This document shows positions 34,904-44,696 of a stretch of DNA of 64,000 nucleotides, one piece after another (position 1 is the first letter of the stretch; every line of letters begins with the position of its first letter). A program made the translations under genes and the position numbers. The stretch covers positions 16,828-80,827 of the forward strand of contig NZ_JAGGNU010000016.1 in NCBI RefSeq assembly GCF_018614915.1. Direction: 5' to 3'. This DNA comes from Variovorax paradoxus (lineage in GTDB: Bacteria; Pseudomonadota; Gammaproteobacteria; Burkholderiales; Burkholderiaceae_C). The notes under the pieces are model-generated. The model was not told the origin of the DNA. It did no database searches and saw only the letters and a list, made by a program, of their open reading frames with translations.

Positions 34904-35857
34904 ATGGAGTTCTTCCGGATCCATAGGACCATCCCGTTCATGCGCCACGCGCTGGTGCTGAACGCCATTTCGGTCATCACCTTCCTGCTCGCGGTCTTCT
35001 TTCTGTTCCACCGCGGGCTGCACCTGTCGGTCGAGTTCACCGGCGGCACGGTGATGGAGATCGCCTACCAGCAGTCGGTCGACGTCGGCAAGGTGCGCGA
35101 GACCATCGGCAAGCTCGGCTATGCGGACGTGCAGGTGCAGAACTTCGGCACCTCGCGCGACGTCCAGATCCGGCTGCCCGTGCAGAAGGGCCAGACCTCG
35201 GCGCAGCAGAGCGAGCAGGTGATGGCGGCGCTCAAGGCCGTCGACCCGTCGGCGACGCTGCGCGGCAACGAGTTCGTCGGCCCGCAGGTGGGCGAGGAGC
35301 TCACCACCAACGGCCTGAAGGCGCTGGGCATGGTGGTGGTCGGCATCATGATCTACCTGGCCTTCCGCTTCGAATGGAAGTTCGCGCTCGCCACCGTGCT
35401 CGCCAATCTGCACGACGTGGTGATCATCCTGGGCTTCTTCGCCTTCTTCCAGTGGGAGTTCTCGCTCGCCGTGCTGGCGGCGGTGCTGGCGGTGCTGGGT
35501 TATTCGGTCAACGAGTCGGTCGTCATCTTCGACCGCGTGCGCGAGAACTTCCGGCGCTACCGCAAGCTGAGCACGCGCGAAGTCATCGACAACGCGATCA
35601 CCTCCACCATCAGCCGCACCATCATCACGCACGGTTCGACCCAGCTGGTGGTGCTCTCGATGTTCTTCTTCGGCGGCCCGACGCTGCACTACTTCGCGCT
35701 GGCGCTGACCATCGGCATCCTGTTCGGCATCTACTCGTCGGCCTTCGTGGCCGCGGCGATCGCGATGTGGCTGGGCGTCAAGCGGGAAGACCTGGTCAAG
35801 GGGCCGATCAAGCGCGAGGGCGATCCGGACGATCCGAACGCCGGCGCCACGGTGTGA
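34904..35857 (+). CDS. secF: Protein translocase subunit SecF
   Basis: Partner of SecD in the inner membrane. The 317-aa product has the family N-terminus FVIHRTIPFM-like (FFRIHRTIPFMRHAL), the D-region LSVEFTGGTVMEIAY, and the C-terminal transmembrane core with GYSVNESVVIFDRVRENFR, the canonical SecF signature. Begins 12 bases after secD with an AGGGGA site. A soluble tail of about 20 residues ends the protein. Confidence 0.96.
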   Translation: MEFFRIHRTIPFMRHALVLNAISVITFLLAVFFLFHRGLHLSVEFTGGTVMEIAYQQSVDVGKVRETIGKLGYADVQVQNFGTSRDVQIRLPVQKGQTSAQQSEQVMAALKAVDPSATLRGNEFVGPQVGEELTTNGLKALGMVVVGIMIYLAFRFEWKFALATVLANLHDVVIILGFFAFFQWEFSLAVLAAVLAVLGYSVNESVVIFDRVRENFRRYRKLSTREVIDNAITSTISRTIITHGSTQLVVLSMFFFGGPTLHYFALALTIGILFGIYSSAFVAAAIAMWLGVKREDLVKGPIKREGDPDDPNAGATV

Positions 35858-35973
35858 ACGGCGCGCAGCGGCCTGGCTTTTGCATGTTGGGGTTGCTGCC
35901 GAGCAGCGTGTGCTCTTGTGCGGTTACGCTTCCCGATGCAAGCTCGCGCCTGAAACGCTTTAACTGACTGTCC

Positions 35974-38367
35974 ATGATCTCGCGGTCTCCTGCCTCTTCC
36001 CAGCAACTCGCACGCGAGACGCGCGAACGCTTCGTCGCCGCCACCGAGGGCGCCATACCGCCGATCGGCCGTGCCATCCGGGAGCGGCTGGCCGCCCTGG
36101 CAGGGATGACCGGCAACGTGCGCCAGATGCAGGAGAACCGGGATGACTACATCGCCTTCCAGGCCCAGGGCTCGAGCTGGGTGCCGCTGTCGCAGACGGC
36201 CTGGCGCAAGGCACTGGCCGGCGGCGCCGGCGGCGGGCCCTCGGCCAACTCGCTGTCGCGCCTCGAGCTGATCGGCGACGACGTGGTGGAAACCGGCATC
36301 CTGTATTCGCGCCTGGCCCAGGTGATCCAGGACAAGGCCAATTTCGAACTCAACGACCTGCGGCTGCGCATCCAGCATCTCGAAGGCACGGCCGAGCTCG
36401 GCGCCAGGGACATCCTCAAGCCGGAGGCGCTGGCCAAGGTACTGGTCGACCAATGGCTGGCGGCCGGCCTGAGCCGCCAGCTCTGGACCAAGGTGCAGGA
36501 CGTGGTGCAGAACCACCTGGTCGACGTGATCGTCAAGGCCTACAAGGATGCCAATGCCTTCCTGATCGAGAAAGGCGTGATGCCCGAGATCGATCTCAAG
36601 AGCTTCGTCAAGCGCACCGGGAGCGCCAATTCCGCCACCGGGGCGCTCGGGGCCAGCTTCGCGAGGGCGTCCCAGGCCGGCGGCATGTCGATGGGCGGCA
36701 TGGGTGGCCCCCACGCCGCCTTCGGAGCGCCTCCGGGCAGCTTCGCACCGGCCGCGATCGGCGTTGGCCGCGGACCGGGCGCCGCCGGCGGCGACACCCT
36801 GGCCGCGACCGGCGGTTCGCCGCTGGTCCTCGCTCGCCAGCGGGCGCAGGGCGTGCTGCTCAATCTCAAGCGCTTCGTGACCGCGCGCATCGGCGGCGAT
36901 CTCGGCCAGCAGCGCGCGACGGGTGCCGCCGGCCCGGGCGGCGGTGGCGGGCCTGTGGGCGGCGGCGGTGCCGGGCTCGCCGCACCGGCCTTTGCCGCGG
37001 CGATCGCCGATGCGGAAGCGGCCTACCAGGTGCTGGCCTCGCAGTACGTGGTCGGCGACGAAGCCACGGCGATCCACCAGACCGCGGCCGAACTGCGCCG
37101 GCGCACCAGCGAGCTCAAGAAGAAAGCGCCGACCACCGCCGACAAAGCCACGGTCGAAATCGTGGCGCTGATGTTCCAGGCCATTCTTGCCGAGGAGCGC
37201 ATCCCTTTCTCGGCGCGCGTGTGGTTCGCGCGGCTGCAGATGCCGGTGCTCCGGGTTGCGATCGCCGAGCCGGAATTCTTCGGCACGCTGCAGCACCCGG
37301 CGCGCATGCTGATCGACCGCATGGGCTCCTGCGTGATGGGCTTCGACGCCGCCGCCATTTCAGGCAGCGCGCTCGAAGGCGAAATCCGCCGCGTGGTCCA
37401 GGTGATCGAGCAATACCCGGAAACCGGCCAGCGCGTGTTCAAGCTGGTGTTCGACGAATTCGTCGCCTTCCTCAACAAGTACCTGACGCAGAGCGACGCC
37501 ACCCAGCGGGTGATGAGCGTCGCGCAACAGGTCGAGCAGAAGGAGACGATGGCGATCCAGTACACCATCGAGTTGCGCAAGATGCTCAACGACATGCCGG
37601 TGCGCGAGGAGATCCGGGAGTTCCTGTTCAAGGTCTGGGCCGAGGTGCTCGCGATCGCGGCGCTGCGCCACGGCGCCCAGGACGAGCAGACCGTCACGCT
37701 CAAGCGCGCTGCTTCCGACCTGGTGTGGGCCGCCAGCGCCAAGCCCAACCGCAACGACCGCGCCCGCGTGATCCAGGACCTGCCCCAGCTGCTGCAGCGC
37801 CTGCGCCAGGGCATGACCCTGCTGGGCATCGTCGGCGAGCCGCAGGAAGCGCACATCAAGACCATCGGCGCCACGCTGTCCGACGCTTTCCTGTCGAAGA
37901 CCGAGGCCATCCCGCCGGCCAAGATCGAGGCCATGGCCAAGCGCCTGGCCAACCTCGAGGACTTTGTCTCGGACGACGAGGGCGCGACCGACCTGCCGCT
38001 GGACGCCGCCAGCATCGAACTGCTGCTCGGCGTCGACGCGGCTTCACTCGAGGTCGTGCCCGACACCGGCACCAAGGTGGGCGAAGACATGCTCGCCTGG
38101 GCGCGCGAGCTGCAGGTCGGCACCTGGTTCATGCTCGACCACAACGACCGCGTGAGCCAGGTCCAGTTCGTCTGGCGCAGCGAGCGCAAGCAATTGCATC
38201 TGTTCGCGTCGAGCGACGGGCGCAGCTTCCTGGTGCAGGTCGGGCGCTTGGCGTCCTACCTGCAGGCCGGGCTGCTGGTGCCGGCCGAGGAAGAAACGCT
38301 CACGGTGCGTGCCACGCGCGAGGCGCTGGCGAAGCTGGATGCCAATCCCGAACGACTGCTGAATTAG
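35974..38367 (+). CDS. DUF1631 family protein, 797 aa
   Basis: A large, soluble, mostly helical protein of the betaproteobacterial DUF1631 family (also called thymidine phosphorylase in older annotation, without basis). It begins SQQLARETRERFVAATEGAI and has a Gly/Ala-rich linker around residues 225-350. The C-terminal part ends with a small domain, GTWFMLDHNDRVSQVQFVWR and SSDGRSFLVQVGRLASYL, resembling PilZ-like proteins. PilZ-type RxxxR and [D/N]xSxxG motifs are not clear here, so c-di-GMP binding cannot be claimed. No operon partner is evident. Confidence 0.75.
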   Translation: MISRSPASSQQLARETRERFVAATEGAIPPIGRAIRERLAALAGMTGNVRQMQENRDDYIAFQAQGSSWVPLSQTAWRKALAGGAGGGPSANSLSRLELIGDDVVETGILYSRLAQVIQDKANFELNDLRLRIQHLEGTAELGARDILKPEALAKVLVDQWLAAGLSRQLWTKVQDVVQNHLVDVIVKAYKDANAFLIEKGVMPEIDLKSFVKRTGSANSATGALGASFARASQAGGMSMGGMGGPHAAFGAPPGSFAPAAIGVGRGPGAAGGDTLAATGGSPLVLARQRAQGVLLNLKRFVTARIGGDLGQQRATGAAGPGGGGGPVGGGGAGLAAPAFAAAIADAEAAYQVLASQYVVGDEATAIHQTAAELRRRTSELKKKAPTTADKATVEIVALMFQAILAEERIPFSARVWFARLQMPVLRVAIAEPEFFGTLQHPARMLIDRMGSCVMGFDAAAISGSALEGEIRRVVQVIEQYPETGQRVFKLVFDEFVAFLNKYLTQSDATQRVMSVAQQVEQKETMAIQYTIELRKMLNDMPVREEIREFLFKVWAEVLAIAALRHGAQDEQTVTLKRAASDLVWAASAKPNRNDRARVIQDLPQLLQRLRQGMTLLGIVGEPQEAHIKTIGATLSDAFLSKTEAIPPAKIEAMAKRLANLEDFVSDDEGATDLPLDAASIELLLGVDAASLEVVPDTGTKVGEDMLAWARELQVGTWFMLDHNDRVSQVQFVWRSERKQLHLFASSDGRSFLVQVGRLASYLQAGLLVPAEEETLTVRATREALAKLDANPERLLN

Positions 38368-38373
38368 ACGATT

Positions 38374-38889
38374 TCAGTGCGCGACACGATCTCTCGAGTC
38401 GTCGCACAGTTCGTCGAGCACCAGCGCATCGGGCTCGACACCGGTGCTCCAGTGCACCATCAGCACGATGATCTTGAGCTCGTCGAGGGCCAGCAGCTCG
38501 CCCTTGGTCGCCATCGCCCGATCGATCACGATCTCGCGCATGCCGGAGGGCAGCACGCGCGAAGCTTCGAGAAAACGGATGAAGCCCAGGCATTCGGCGC
38601 CCAAGTGTTCCTGCTCGGCGGTCGAGTAGACGCGCATCGAGTCCGGTGACTCGGGCAGGGCGACGTCGGCCGGCCTGCGCGCGAGCACCGTGGCGCTGGT
38701 CCCGTCGGCGTGGCGGCTCAATTGCACGCCCTGGGTGGCGAGGCTCAGGCCGTCGAGCCAGCGCAATGCGTCGTGGATTTCCTCCGCATCGAAGCCCTGC
38801 GCGCTGAGCTTGCGGCCCAGTTGCTCGGGCTCGGGACACGCATCGCCGCGCCAGTAGTTTTCGTAGACATACACGAGCACTTCGAACAT
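38374..38889 (-). CDS. smg: Smg family protein (DUF494)
   Basis: Product of 171 aa starting MFEVLVYVYENYWRGDACPE, the invariant beginning of Smg proteins, with KLSAQGFDAEEIHDALRWL as the next conserved helix. Function is not established. The gene usually lies beside dprA, def and fmt, as here, and 63 bases separate it from dprA on the same strand. The start at 38889 is chosen over an upstream in-frame ATG because the conserved N-terminus begins there. Convergent with the DUF1631 gene, whose stop is seven bases away. Confidence 0.9.
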   Translation of the reverse strand: MFEVLVYVYENYWRGDACPEPEQLGRKLSAQGFDAEEIHDALRWLDGLSLATQGVQLSRHADGTSATVLARRPADVALPESPDSMRVYSTAEQEHLGAECLGFIRFLEASRVLPSGMREIVIDRAMATKGELLALDELKIIVLMVHWSTGVEPDALVLDELCDDSRDRVAH

Positions 38890-38952
38890 GGGGCCAATAT
38901 AGCCCACTCGGCGCGCCCGGCTCGATGCGTTGTGCGAACGCGACGCGGGAGC

Positions 38953-40095
38953 TCAGCCTCGCGTGACCCGCTGGAACAGGCCGCCGGGCAGGCGGGCGAC
39001 GCTGCCCGCGAGTTCGAGCTCGAGCAGTTGCGCTTGCAATCCGGCGGCGCTCGAGCCGGTGCGCGCGCACAGCGCATCCAGGCCGACCGGGTCGTAGCCC
39101 ATGTCGCGCAGCAGCCGGTGCTCCGGCATGGCATCGGCGTCCTCGGCCGCCGGGCTTGCGGCCACGGCGGCGGTGGCGTCTTGCAGGCGCAGCTCCCCGA
39201 GCACGTCGTTCACGGTCTCGACCAGCTTGGCTCCCTGGCGGATCAAGGCATGGCAGCCGCGCGATTGCGGCGAGTGGATCGAGCCGGGAATGGCGAACAC
39301 TTCCTTGCCCTGTTCGGTCGCCATCCTGGCGGTGATCAGCGAGCCCGACTGCAGCGCGGCCTCCACCACCAGCGTGCCGAGCGAGAGGCCGGCGATGATG
39401 CGGTTGCGCTTCGGGAAGTTCTGGTTGAGCGGCGGCGTGCCGAGCGGGAACTCGCTCACGATCAGGCCGCGCTCCGCGATGCGGTGCGCCAGCTCGCGGT
39501 GCCGGGCCGGGTAAACGCGGTCCAGCCCGGTGCCGACCACCGCCACCGTCGCCAGGCGCTCCGCTTCGCCCGGCGCGTCGAGCGCTCCCTCGTGCGCGGC
39601 CCCGTCGATGCCGAGCGCGAGCCCCGAGACCACCGGAATTCCGGCTTCGCCGAAGGCCCGGGCGAAGGCGCGTGCGTTCGACGCGCCCTGCGGCGTCGGA
39701 TTGCGGCTGCCGACCATCGCGATGCTGTGGCCGAGCTGCGTGAGATCCAGCGCCGGCGCGCCCAGCAGGTAGAGCACCAGCGGCGGGTCCGCCATCTCGA
39801 GCAGCGAGGCCGGATAGCCGTGGTCGCCCAGGGTCAGAATGCGCCGCGTGGCGCCATGCGCCTCGGTGCCTTCCAGCCATTCAAGGGTCCGGGCGAGCAG
39901 CGCCGCGAGTTCGCCCGGTGCATGAAGCAGGGCCTCGGCCTGCGCCGGCGTCACGAGCTGCTGCAGTGCCGCCTGGGACTGCCCGAAAACCCCCGAGGGC
40001 AGGCCGAAGGCCGCGAGCAGCCTGCGCGCGGCAGCGTTGCCGATGCCCGGCGTCAGCGTGAGCCGCAGCCAGCCCGCGAGTTCTTCACGTTCCAC
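38953..40095 (-). CDS. dprA: DNA-processing protein DprA
   Basis: Binds incoming single-stranded DNA and loads RecA during natural transformation. The 380-aa product has an N-terminal helix-hairpin-helix region (LTPGIGNAAARRLLAAFG). The Rossmann-like core includes SIAMVGSRNPTPQG, VVSGLALGIDGAAHEGAL, AVVGTGLDRVYPARH, NFPKRNRIIAGLSLGTLVVEA and GSIHSPQSRGCHALIRQGA. A C-terminal winged-helix domain is at about residues 310-378. Begins 21 bases downstream of the LysM-protein stop on the same strand, so it is probably in that operon. Confidence 0.95.
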   Translation of the reverse strand: MEREELAGWLRLTLTPGIGNAAARRLLAAFGLPSGVFGQSQAALQQLVTPAQAEALLHAPGELAALLARTLEWLEGTEAHGATRRILTLGDHGYPASLLEMADPPLVLYLLGAPALDLTQLGHSIAMVGSRNPTPQGASNARAFARAFGEAGIPVVSGLALGIDGAAHEGALDAPGEAERLATVAVVGTGLDRVYPARHRELAHRIAERGLIVSEFPLGTPPLNQNFPKRNRIIAGLSLGTLVVEAALQSGSLITARMATEQGKEVFAIPGSIHSPQSRGCHALIRQGAKLVETVNDVLGELRLQDATAAVAASPAAEDADAMPEHRLLRDMGYDPVGLDALCARTGSSAAGLQAQLLELELAGSVARLPGGLFQRVTRG

Positions 40096-40116
40096 GCGGA
40101 GACGAAAGAGAAAAGG

Positions 40117-41334
40117 TCAGGGGTTGACCAGCAGATCGCCGACGCGCGGCGCGTCGTTGATTTCGAGCACCAGCGCGTAGGAGACTCGCTCGAAGGGTCG
40201 GAACACCATCAGGAGGCCGATGCGCTCGTTGGGCAGCTTCAGCGTCTCCTTGGCGGTGCCGGTCTTGTCGATGATGGTCTCGCCGTTCTTGAGGATGGCC
40301 AGCACGTGGCCGTTCTCGATGCCGTCGATGGTGCCCTTGTTGATCGCGACCACCTGGTTCTGGGCCGCGAACTGCACCGCATTGCCGTAGACCGAGACGA
40401 TGCGGCCTTCCTCGATGGTCTGGTGCGGCGCGCGCGGAACGTAGCTCAGCAGCTGGCGCGGCGGCTCGGACAGCAGGCGGTCGCCGGCGCGCATTTCCTC
40501 GCGCGCCGCCACGATGTCGACCGTCGCCGGCACCACGCTCCTGATCTCCTTGCCCTCGATCATTTCCGTCACGCTCGACTCGCCGCGCTGCAGCTGGGCC
40601 TTGCCGAGGTACTGGGCCTCGTAGCCGAGGATCTCGCCGGTGCCCGGGTCCTTCAGCGGCGTCGCGTTGCGGAACACACGGAAGGTCTTGATGGGACCGG
40701 CTGTTTCGACCAGCGGCGAGTTGACTTCGCCGCGCGCATAGGCGCGGTCGCCGCGCGCGAGCAGCACGCGGCTGTCATTGCCGGCCACGATGCGCGGCGC
40801 GGTCAGCAAGGTGGCCTCGTCGACCACGATCGGCTCGCTCAGGAAGGGCTCGATGAGGCTGGGGTTGAGCGTCGGCAGCGCCATGCCCGAGAGCGATTCG
40901 GAACGCGTGCGCGGTGTCACCTTGATGGTGCCGCCGTCGCCGACGGCCGAGCCGCCGCGCCGGGTGCTCAGGCGGGCGCGGCCGCCGGTCTTGTCCAGAT
41001 AGAGCACCTGGCCGGGATAGATGCGGTGCGGGTTCTGGATCTCGCCCATGTTCATGCCCCAGAGCTCGGGCCAGCGCCAGGGGCTGCGCAGATAGAGGCG
41101 GGAAATGGCCCACAGCGTGTCGCGGGGCTTGATGGTGTATTCGTCGGGTGCGTTGGGCGCCAGCTCGCTGAGCGGCACGCCGGTCTGTGCCGTCTGCTGG
41201 GCGGTGGCGCGCTGCTGCGGCGTGACGGGGTAGTTCTGTGCGAAGGCCATCGTGCCGGCGCCCACCATGGCAATCGCTGCCAGCGTGGCAAGCAGGCTCG
41301 GACGCAGGCGCATGTCGAATCGGAGTTTGTTCAT
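40117..41334 (-). CDS. LysM peptidoglycan-binding domain protein, exported
   Basis: Product of 405 aa with a signal peptide (LLATLAAIAMVGAGTMAFAQ) and one LysM domain at about residues 60-105 (DEYTIKPRDTLWAISRLYLRSPWRWPELWGMN). The rest is a unique region with repeated beta-strand pattern (IVSVYGNAVQFAAQNQVVAINKG). Betaproteobacteria keep this gene between dprA and def. Start chosen at 41334 because the signal peptide begins nearby; the frame continues far upstream without a protein-like signal. Role probably envelope related. Confidence 0.85.
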   Translation of the reverse strand: MNKLRFDMRLRPSLLATLAAIAMVGAGTMAFAQNYPVTPQQRATAQQTAQTGVPLSELAPNAPDEYTIKPRDTLWAISRLYLRSPWRWPELWGMNMGEIQNPHRIYPGQVLYLDKTGGRARLSTRRGGSAVGDGGTIKVTPRTRSESLSGMALPTLNPSLIEPFLSEPIVVDEATLLTAPRIVAGNDSRVLLARGDRAYARGEVNSPLVETAGPIKTFRVFRNATPLKDPGTGEILGYEAQYLGKAQLQRGESSVTEMIEGKEIRSVVPATVDIVAAREEMRAGDRLLSEPPRQLLSYVPRAPHQTIEEGRIVSVYGNAVQFAAQNQVVAINKGTIDGIENGHVLAILKNGETIIDKTGTAKETLKLPNERIGLLMVFRPFERVSYALVLEINDAPRVGDLLVNP

Positions 41335-41496
41335 GGTTTGATGGTGTGCACGCACTACCCTCAGGGGCGCGTACGAATCCTCACAATTTGCAACGAATTT
41401 TGCGCTGAAGCCCTTGAACGGGCAACGTTTATCAGGTCGCGGCGCGTCGTACCGTCGCGGAAATGGCGAAAATAACGACAATTTTTCCTCCCATTC

Positions 41497-42030
41497 ATGG
41501 CCAAAAGAACCATCCTGAGTTATCCCGACAAGCGCCTGCACACGGTGGCCAAACCGGTGCAGGGGGTCGATGCGCGCATCAAGACGCTGGTCGCCGACAT
41601 GATCGAAACCATGTACGAGGCCAACGGCATCGGCCTGGCGGCTACGCAGGTCGACGTGCACGAACGGCTGGTGGTGATCGACATCTCCGAGGAGCGCAAC
41701 CAGCCGCTGGTGCTGATCAATCCCGAGATCGTCTGGGCCAGTGAGGAAAAAGTACTCAACGAAGAGGGCTGCCTCTCGGTGCCCGGCATCTACGACGGCG
41801 TCGAACGCGCCACGGCGGTGCGCGTGACGGCCCTCGACGCCGACGGCGAGCCCCGGACCATCGAGGCCGAAGGCCTGCTGGCGGTCTGCATCCAGCATGA
41901 GCTCGACCACCTGCTCGGCAAGGTGTTCGTCGAATACCTGTCGCCGCTCAAGCGCAACCGCATCAAGAGCAAGCTGCTCAAGCAGCAGCGCGAAGACCAG
42001 AAGCTCGAGCAACAGGAAGGACGGCGGTGA
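41497..42030 (+). CDS. def: Peptide deformylase
   Basis: Removes the formyl group from nascent proteins. The 177-aa product has all three metal motifs in order: GIGLAATQV (residues about 44-52), EEGCLSVPG with the Cys metal ligand, and [12 protein letters not shown] with the two His and the catalytic Glu. Start at 41497 ([11 protein letters not shown]) is standard. The stop overlaps the next gene (GTGA). Confidence 0.96.
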   Translation: MAKRTILSYPDKRLHTVAKPVQGVDARIKTLVADMIETMYEANGIGLAATQVDVHERLVVIDISEERNQPLVLINPEIVWASEEKVLNEEGCLSVPGIYDGVERATAVRVTALDADGEPRTIEAEGLLAVCIQHELDHLLGKVFVEYLSPLKRNRIKSKLLKQQREDQKLEQQEGRR

Positions 42031-42542
42031 GCGTCCTCGCCCGCGCCCGGTCCGCCGCGCTGCTGGCCGCGGCGCTGGCGCTGGCGCTGGCAGGCTGTGC
42101 CGGCGAGCCGACGCGGATCGCGCCGGGCACCTCGCGTGCCGATACGCTGCGGCAGCTCGGCGCGCCCACCGCCGCGTACCCGCTGGCGGGGGGCGGCGAG
42201 CGGCTTCAGTATTCGCGCGCACCGGCCGGCTTCGAAGTGAACAACGTCGATCTCGACGCCAGCGGCCGCGTGGTCTCGATTCGCCAGGAGCTCGACGAGC
42301 GCCTGCTCGACCGCACCATCCAGCCGGGCGTCGGCGTCTGGCGCGAGGCCGACCTGCTGCGCACCTACGGCCATCCGTTCGAGATCACGCGCGTGAGCTC
42401 CTTCGATGGGGTCATCTGGACCTGGCGCTACAAGATGATCAACGCGCGCCGCCTGCTCTACATCTATGTCGACCCTGCCGGCGTGGTGCAGCGCTACCAC
42501 ACGGGCGACGACCTGATGCGCGATCTCTTCGACCGGATGTGA
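42027..42542 (+). CDS. SmpA/OmlA/BamE-like outer-membrane lipoprotein
   Basis: Product of 171 aa, GTG start at 42027 overlapping the def stop by four bases. The signal peptide ends in LALAGC, a lipobox, so it should be lipidated. The mature part has [35 protein letters not shown], similar to BamE/OmlA repeats that fold as a small alpha/beta domain. Position between def and fmt supports translation-coupled housekeeping, but the lipoprotein itself is of unknown role. Confidence 0.75.
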   Translation: MSVLARARSAALLAAALALALAGCAGEPTRIAPGTSRADTLRQLGAPTAAYPLAGGGERLQYSRAPAGFEVNNVDLDASGRVVSIRQELDERLLDRTIQPGVGVWREADLLRTYGHPFEITRVSSFDGVIWTWRYKMINARRLLYIYVDPAGVVQRYHTGDDLMRDLFDRM

Positions 42543-42549
42543 GAGTCGC

Positions 42550-43500
42550 ATGAGGGTCGCGTTTGCGGGTACGCCCGAGTTCGCCCGCGTCGCGCTGGAG
42601 GCGATCGCCGCCGCAGGCTTCGAGATCGTGCTGGTGCTGAGCCAGCCCGACCGGCCTGCCGGCCGGGGCATGAAGCTGCAGGCTTCGCTGGTCAAGCAGT
42701 TCGCCGTCGCTCACGGCTGGCCGGTGGCGCAGCCGCGCAGCCTGCGCCTGGACGGCAAGTACCCCGAGGATGCTGCCGCCGCGCAGGCCGCGATCGTCGA
42801 AGCGAAGGCCGACGTGATGGTGGTCGCCGCCTACGGCCTGATCCTGCCGCAGTGGGTGCTCGATGCCCCGCGCCTGGGTTGCCTCAACATCCATGCAAGC
42901 CTTTTGCCGCGCTGGCGCGGCGCGGCGCCGATCCACCGCGCGATCGAGGCCGGCGACGCGCAGACCGGCATCACCATCATGCAGATGGATGCCGGGCTCG
43001 ACACCGGCGACATGCTGCTGGGCGAATCGCTTGCCATCGGCGACGACAGCACCGCGCGGCTGCACGACCGGCTCGCTGCGCTCGGCGGCCGGCTGGTGGT
43101 CGACGCGCTGGCGCAGGCCGATGCGGGAACGCTGCGGCCCCGGCCGCAGCCGGTGGAAGGCGTGAGCTATGCGCACAAGGTCGAGAAGCACGAGGCGCAG
43201 GTGGACTGGACGCAGCAGGCCGCCGCGATCGTGCGCCGCATCCGCGCCTTCGACCCCTTTCCCGGCGCGAGCAGCACGCTCGACGGCGAAACCATCAAGC
43301 TGTGGGCGGCGCGGGTCCAGCCCGGCACGCCTGCCGAAGCTGCGGGAACGGTGTTGGCGGCTGGCGCGCCGGGCATCGCCGTCGCCGCCGGGGATGCCAC
43401 CGTCCTGATCACCGAATTGCAGCGTCCAGGCGGCAAGCGCCTGGCTGCAGCCGACTTCCTGCGCGGCTTCGACATGAAGCCCGGGCAGGTCTTCGGCTGA
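42550..43500 (+). CDS. fmt: Methionyl-tRNA formyltransferase
   Basis: Formylates initiator methionyl-tRNA with 10-formyl-THF. The 316-aa product has the family start [17 protein letters not shown] and the folate/active-site signature [20 protein letters not shown], with the conserved Asn, His and the later Asp in [11 protein letters not shown]. Begins seven bases after the lipoprotein stop. The stop overlaps the azlC start (TGATG). Confidence 0.96.
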   Translation: MRVAFAGTPEFARVALEAIAAAGFEIVLVLSQPDRPAGRGMKLQASLVKQFAVAHGWPVAQPRSLRLDGKYPEDAAAAQAAIVEAKADVMVVAAYGLILPQWVLDAPRLGCLNIHASLLPRWRGAAPIHRAIEAGDAQTGITIMQMDAGLDTGDMLLGESLAIGDDSTARLHDRLAALGGRLVVDALAQADAGTLRPRPQPVEGVSYAHKVEKHEAQVDWTQQAAAIVRRIRAFDPFPGASSTLDGETIKLWAARVQPGTPAEAAGTVLAAGAPGIAVAAGDATVLITELQRPGGKRLAAADFLRGFDMKPGQVFG

Positions 43501-44240
43501 TGTTTCTCCTCCCTTCCATCCGCCGCCAACCCGAGTTCCGCCGCGGCGCGAGCGACATGTCCTCGGTCTCCGTCGGCATCGGCGCCTGGGGCCTGATGAC
43601 CGGGGTGGCGATGGTCAAGTCGGGCATGAGCGTGTTCGAGTCGGTCGCGATGACCTTGCTGGTCTATGCCGGCAGCTCGCAGCTGGCCGCCATACCGCTC
43701 CTGATCGCGGGTGCGCCCGCCTGGGTGGTCCTGGCCACCGGCTTCTGCGTCAATCTGCGCTTCGTGGTCTTCAGCCTGCATCTGCGGCCCTACCTCATGC
43801 ACATGCCGCGCTGGCGTCGCCTGACGCACGGCTACCTCACGGCGGACATGAGCTACGCGATGTTCACCGGCCGCTACCCCGAGCCGCCCGCGACCGAGCC
43901 CGAGCGCCGCGCGCAGGAGGCCTACCTGACCGGCAACTACTGCGTGACCTGGTGCGCATGGATGGGCATGAGCCTGCTCGGCATCGTGCTGGCCAACCTG
44001 ATCCCGCAGAGCTGGGGCCTGGGCTTCGCCGGCGTGCTGAGCCTGGTGGCGATCGTCTGCTCGATGGCGACGACGCGGCTGCGCATCCTGGCCGCCCTGG
44101 TGGCCGGTGCCACGGCCGTGGCCGCCTACGCGCTGCCGCTCAAGCTCAACATCGTGGCCGGCATCGGCGCCGCGGTGCTGCTGTGCTTCTGGCTGGAGAA
44201 GCAGTTCGGGCTGGACCCGGACGCGGAGGACGACAGATGA
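43500..44240 (+). CDS. azlC: AzlC-family permease
   Basis: Product of 246 aa with about six helices, in the AzlC family of branched-chain amino-acid exporters. Diagnostic segments are VSVGIGAWGLMTGVAMVKSGMS, VYAGSSQLAAIPLLIAGAP and GFCVNLRFVVFSLHLRPYL. The start overlaps the fmt stop by one base (TGATG), an unusual partner for fmt. The usual second subunit AzlD follows, after a repeat insertion. Substrate is branched-chain amino acids or analogues by family precedent. Confidence 0.9.
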   Translation: MFLLPSIRRQPEFRRGASDMSSVSVGIGAWGLMTGVAMVKSGMSVFESVAMTLLVYAGSSQLAAIPLLIAGAPAWVVLATGFCVNLRFVVFSLHLRPYLMHMPRWRRLTHGYLTADMSYAMFTGRYPEPPATEPERRAQEAYLTGNYCVTWCAWMGMSLLGIVLANLIPQSWGLGFAGVLSLVAIVCSMATTRLRILAALVAGATAVAAYALPLKLNIVAGIGAAVLLCFWLEKQFGLDPDAEDDR

Positions 44241-44250
44241 GCGCCGCCCG

Positions 44251-44325
44251 GCCGCCCGAAGGCGCTCGCCCCCTCCTTCAGGAGGGGGGGCGCGAAGTAC
44301 ACGAAGTGACGAGCCTGGGGGAGGC
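44251..44325. repeat. Intergenic Comamonadaceae-type repeat with hairpin between azlC and azlD
   Basis: The perfect 8-bp stem CCCCCTCC/GGAGGGGG (44269-44288, TTCA loop) is followed by CGCGAAGTACACGAAGTGAC and GAGCCTGGGGGAGG, a combination I associate with dispersed repeats in Comamonadaceae (recalled, not searched). It separates azlC from azlD inside an operon and would place a hairpin in their mRNA. Confidence 0.75.
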
Positions 44326-44328
44326 CTC

Positions 44329-44679
44329 ATGTTGATAGGCAACGGCAGCACGACCGACTTCGGGACATTGGGCGTGATCGTCGGCCTGGCCGGCGTCACC
44401 GTGCTGACGCGCTGCTTCTTCTTCATCCTCGACCGGCCCTGGGGCCTGCCGGAATGGGCGCACCGCGCGCTGCACTACGCGCCGGCGGCCGCGCTCGCGG
44501 CGGTGATCATTCCCGAGATCGTGATGACGCAGGGCCACCTGATCTCGACCTGGAAGGATGCGCGCCTCTACGCCGCCGCGGCCGGCGCCGCCTACTACTT
44601 CTGGCGCCGCGGCGTGCTGGGCACGATGCTGGCCGGCATGGCGGTCTACCTGCCGCTGCATCTGGGCCTGGGCTGGTAG
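44329..44679 (+). CDS. azlD: AzlD-family subunit
   Basis: Product of 116 aa with three or four helices: [46 protein letters not shown] and VLGTMLAGMAVYLPLHL. Short AzlD proteins act together with AzlC as a two-part exporter. ATG 44329 is 88 bases after azlC, with the repeat element between them, so translation is not coupled although transcription likely is. Confidence 0.85.
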   Translation: MLIGNGSTTDFGTLGVIVGLAGVTVLTRCFFFILDRPWGLPEWAHRALHYAPAAALAAVIIPEIVMTQGHLISTWKDARLYAAAAGAAYYFWRRGVLGTMLAGMAVYLPLHLGLGW

Positions 44680-44696
44680 ATGGCGGCCGCCGGCGC

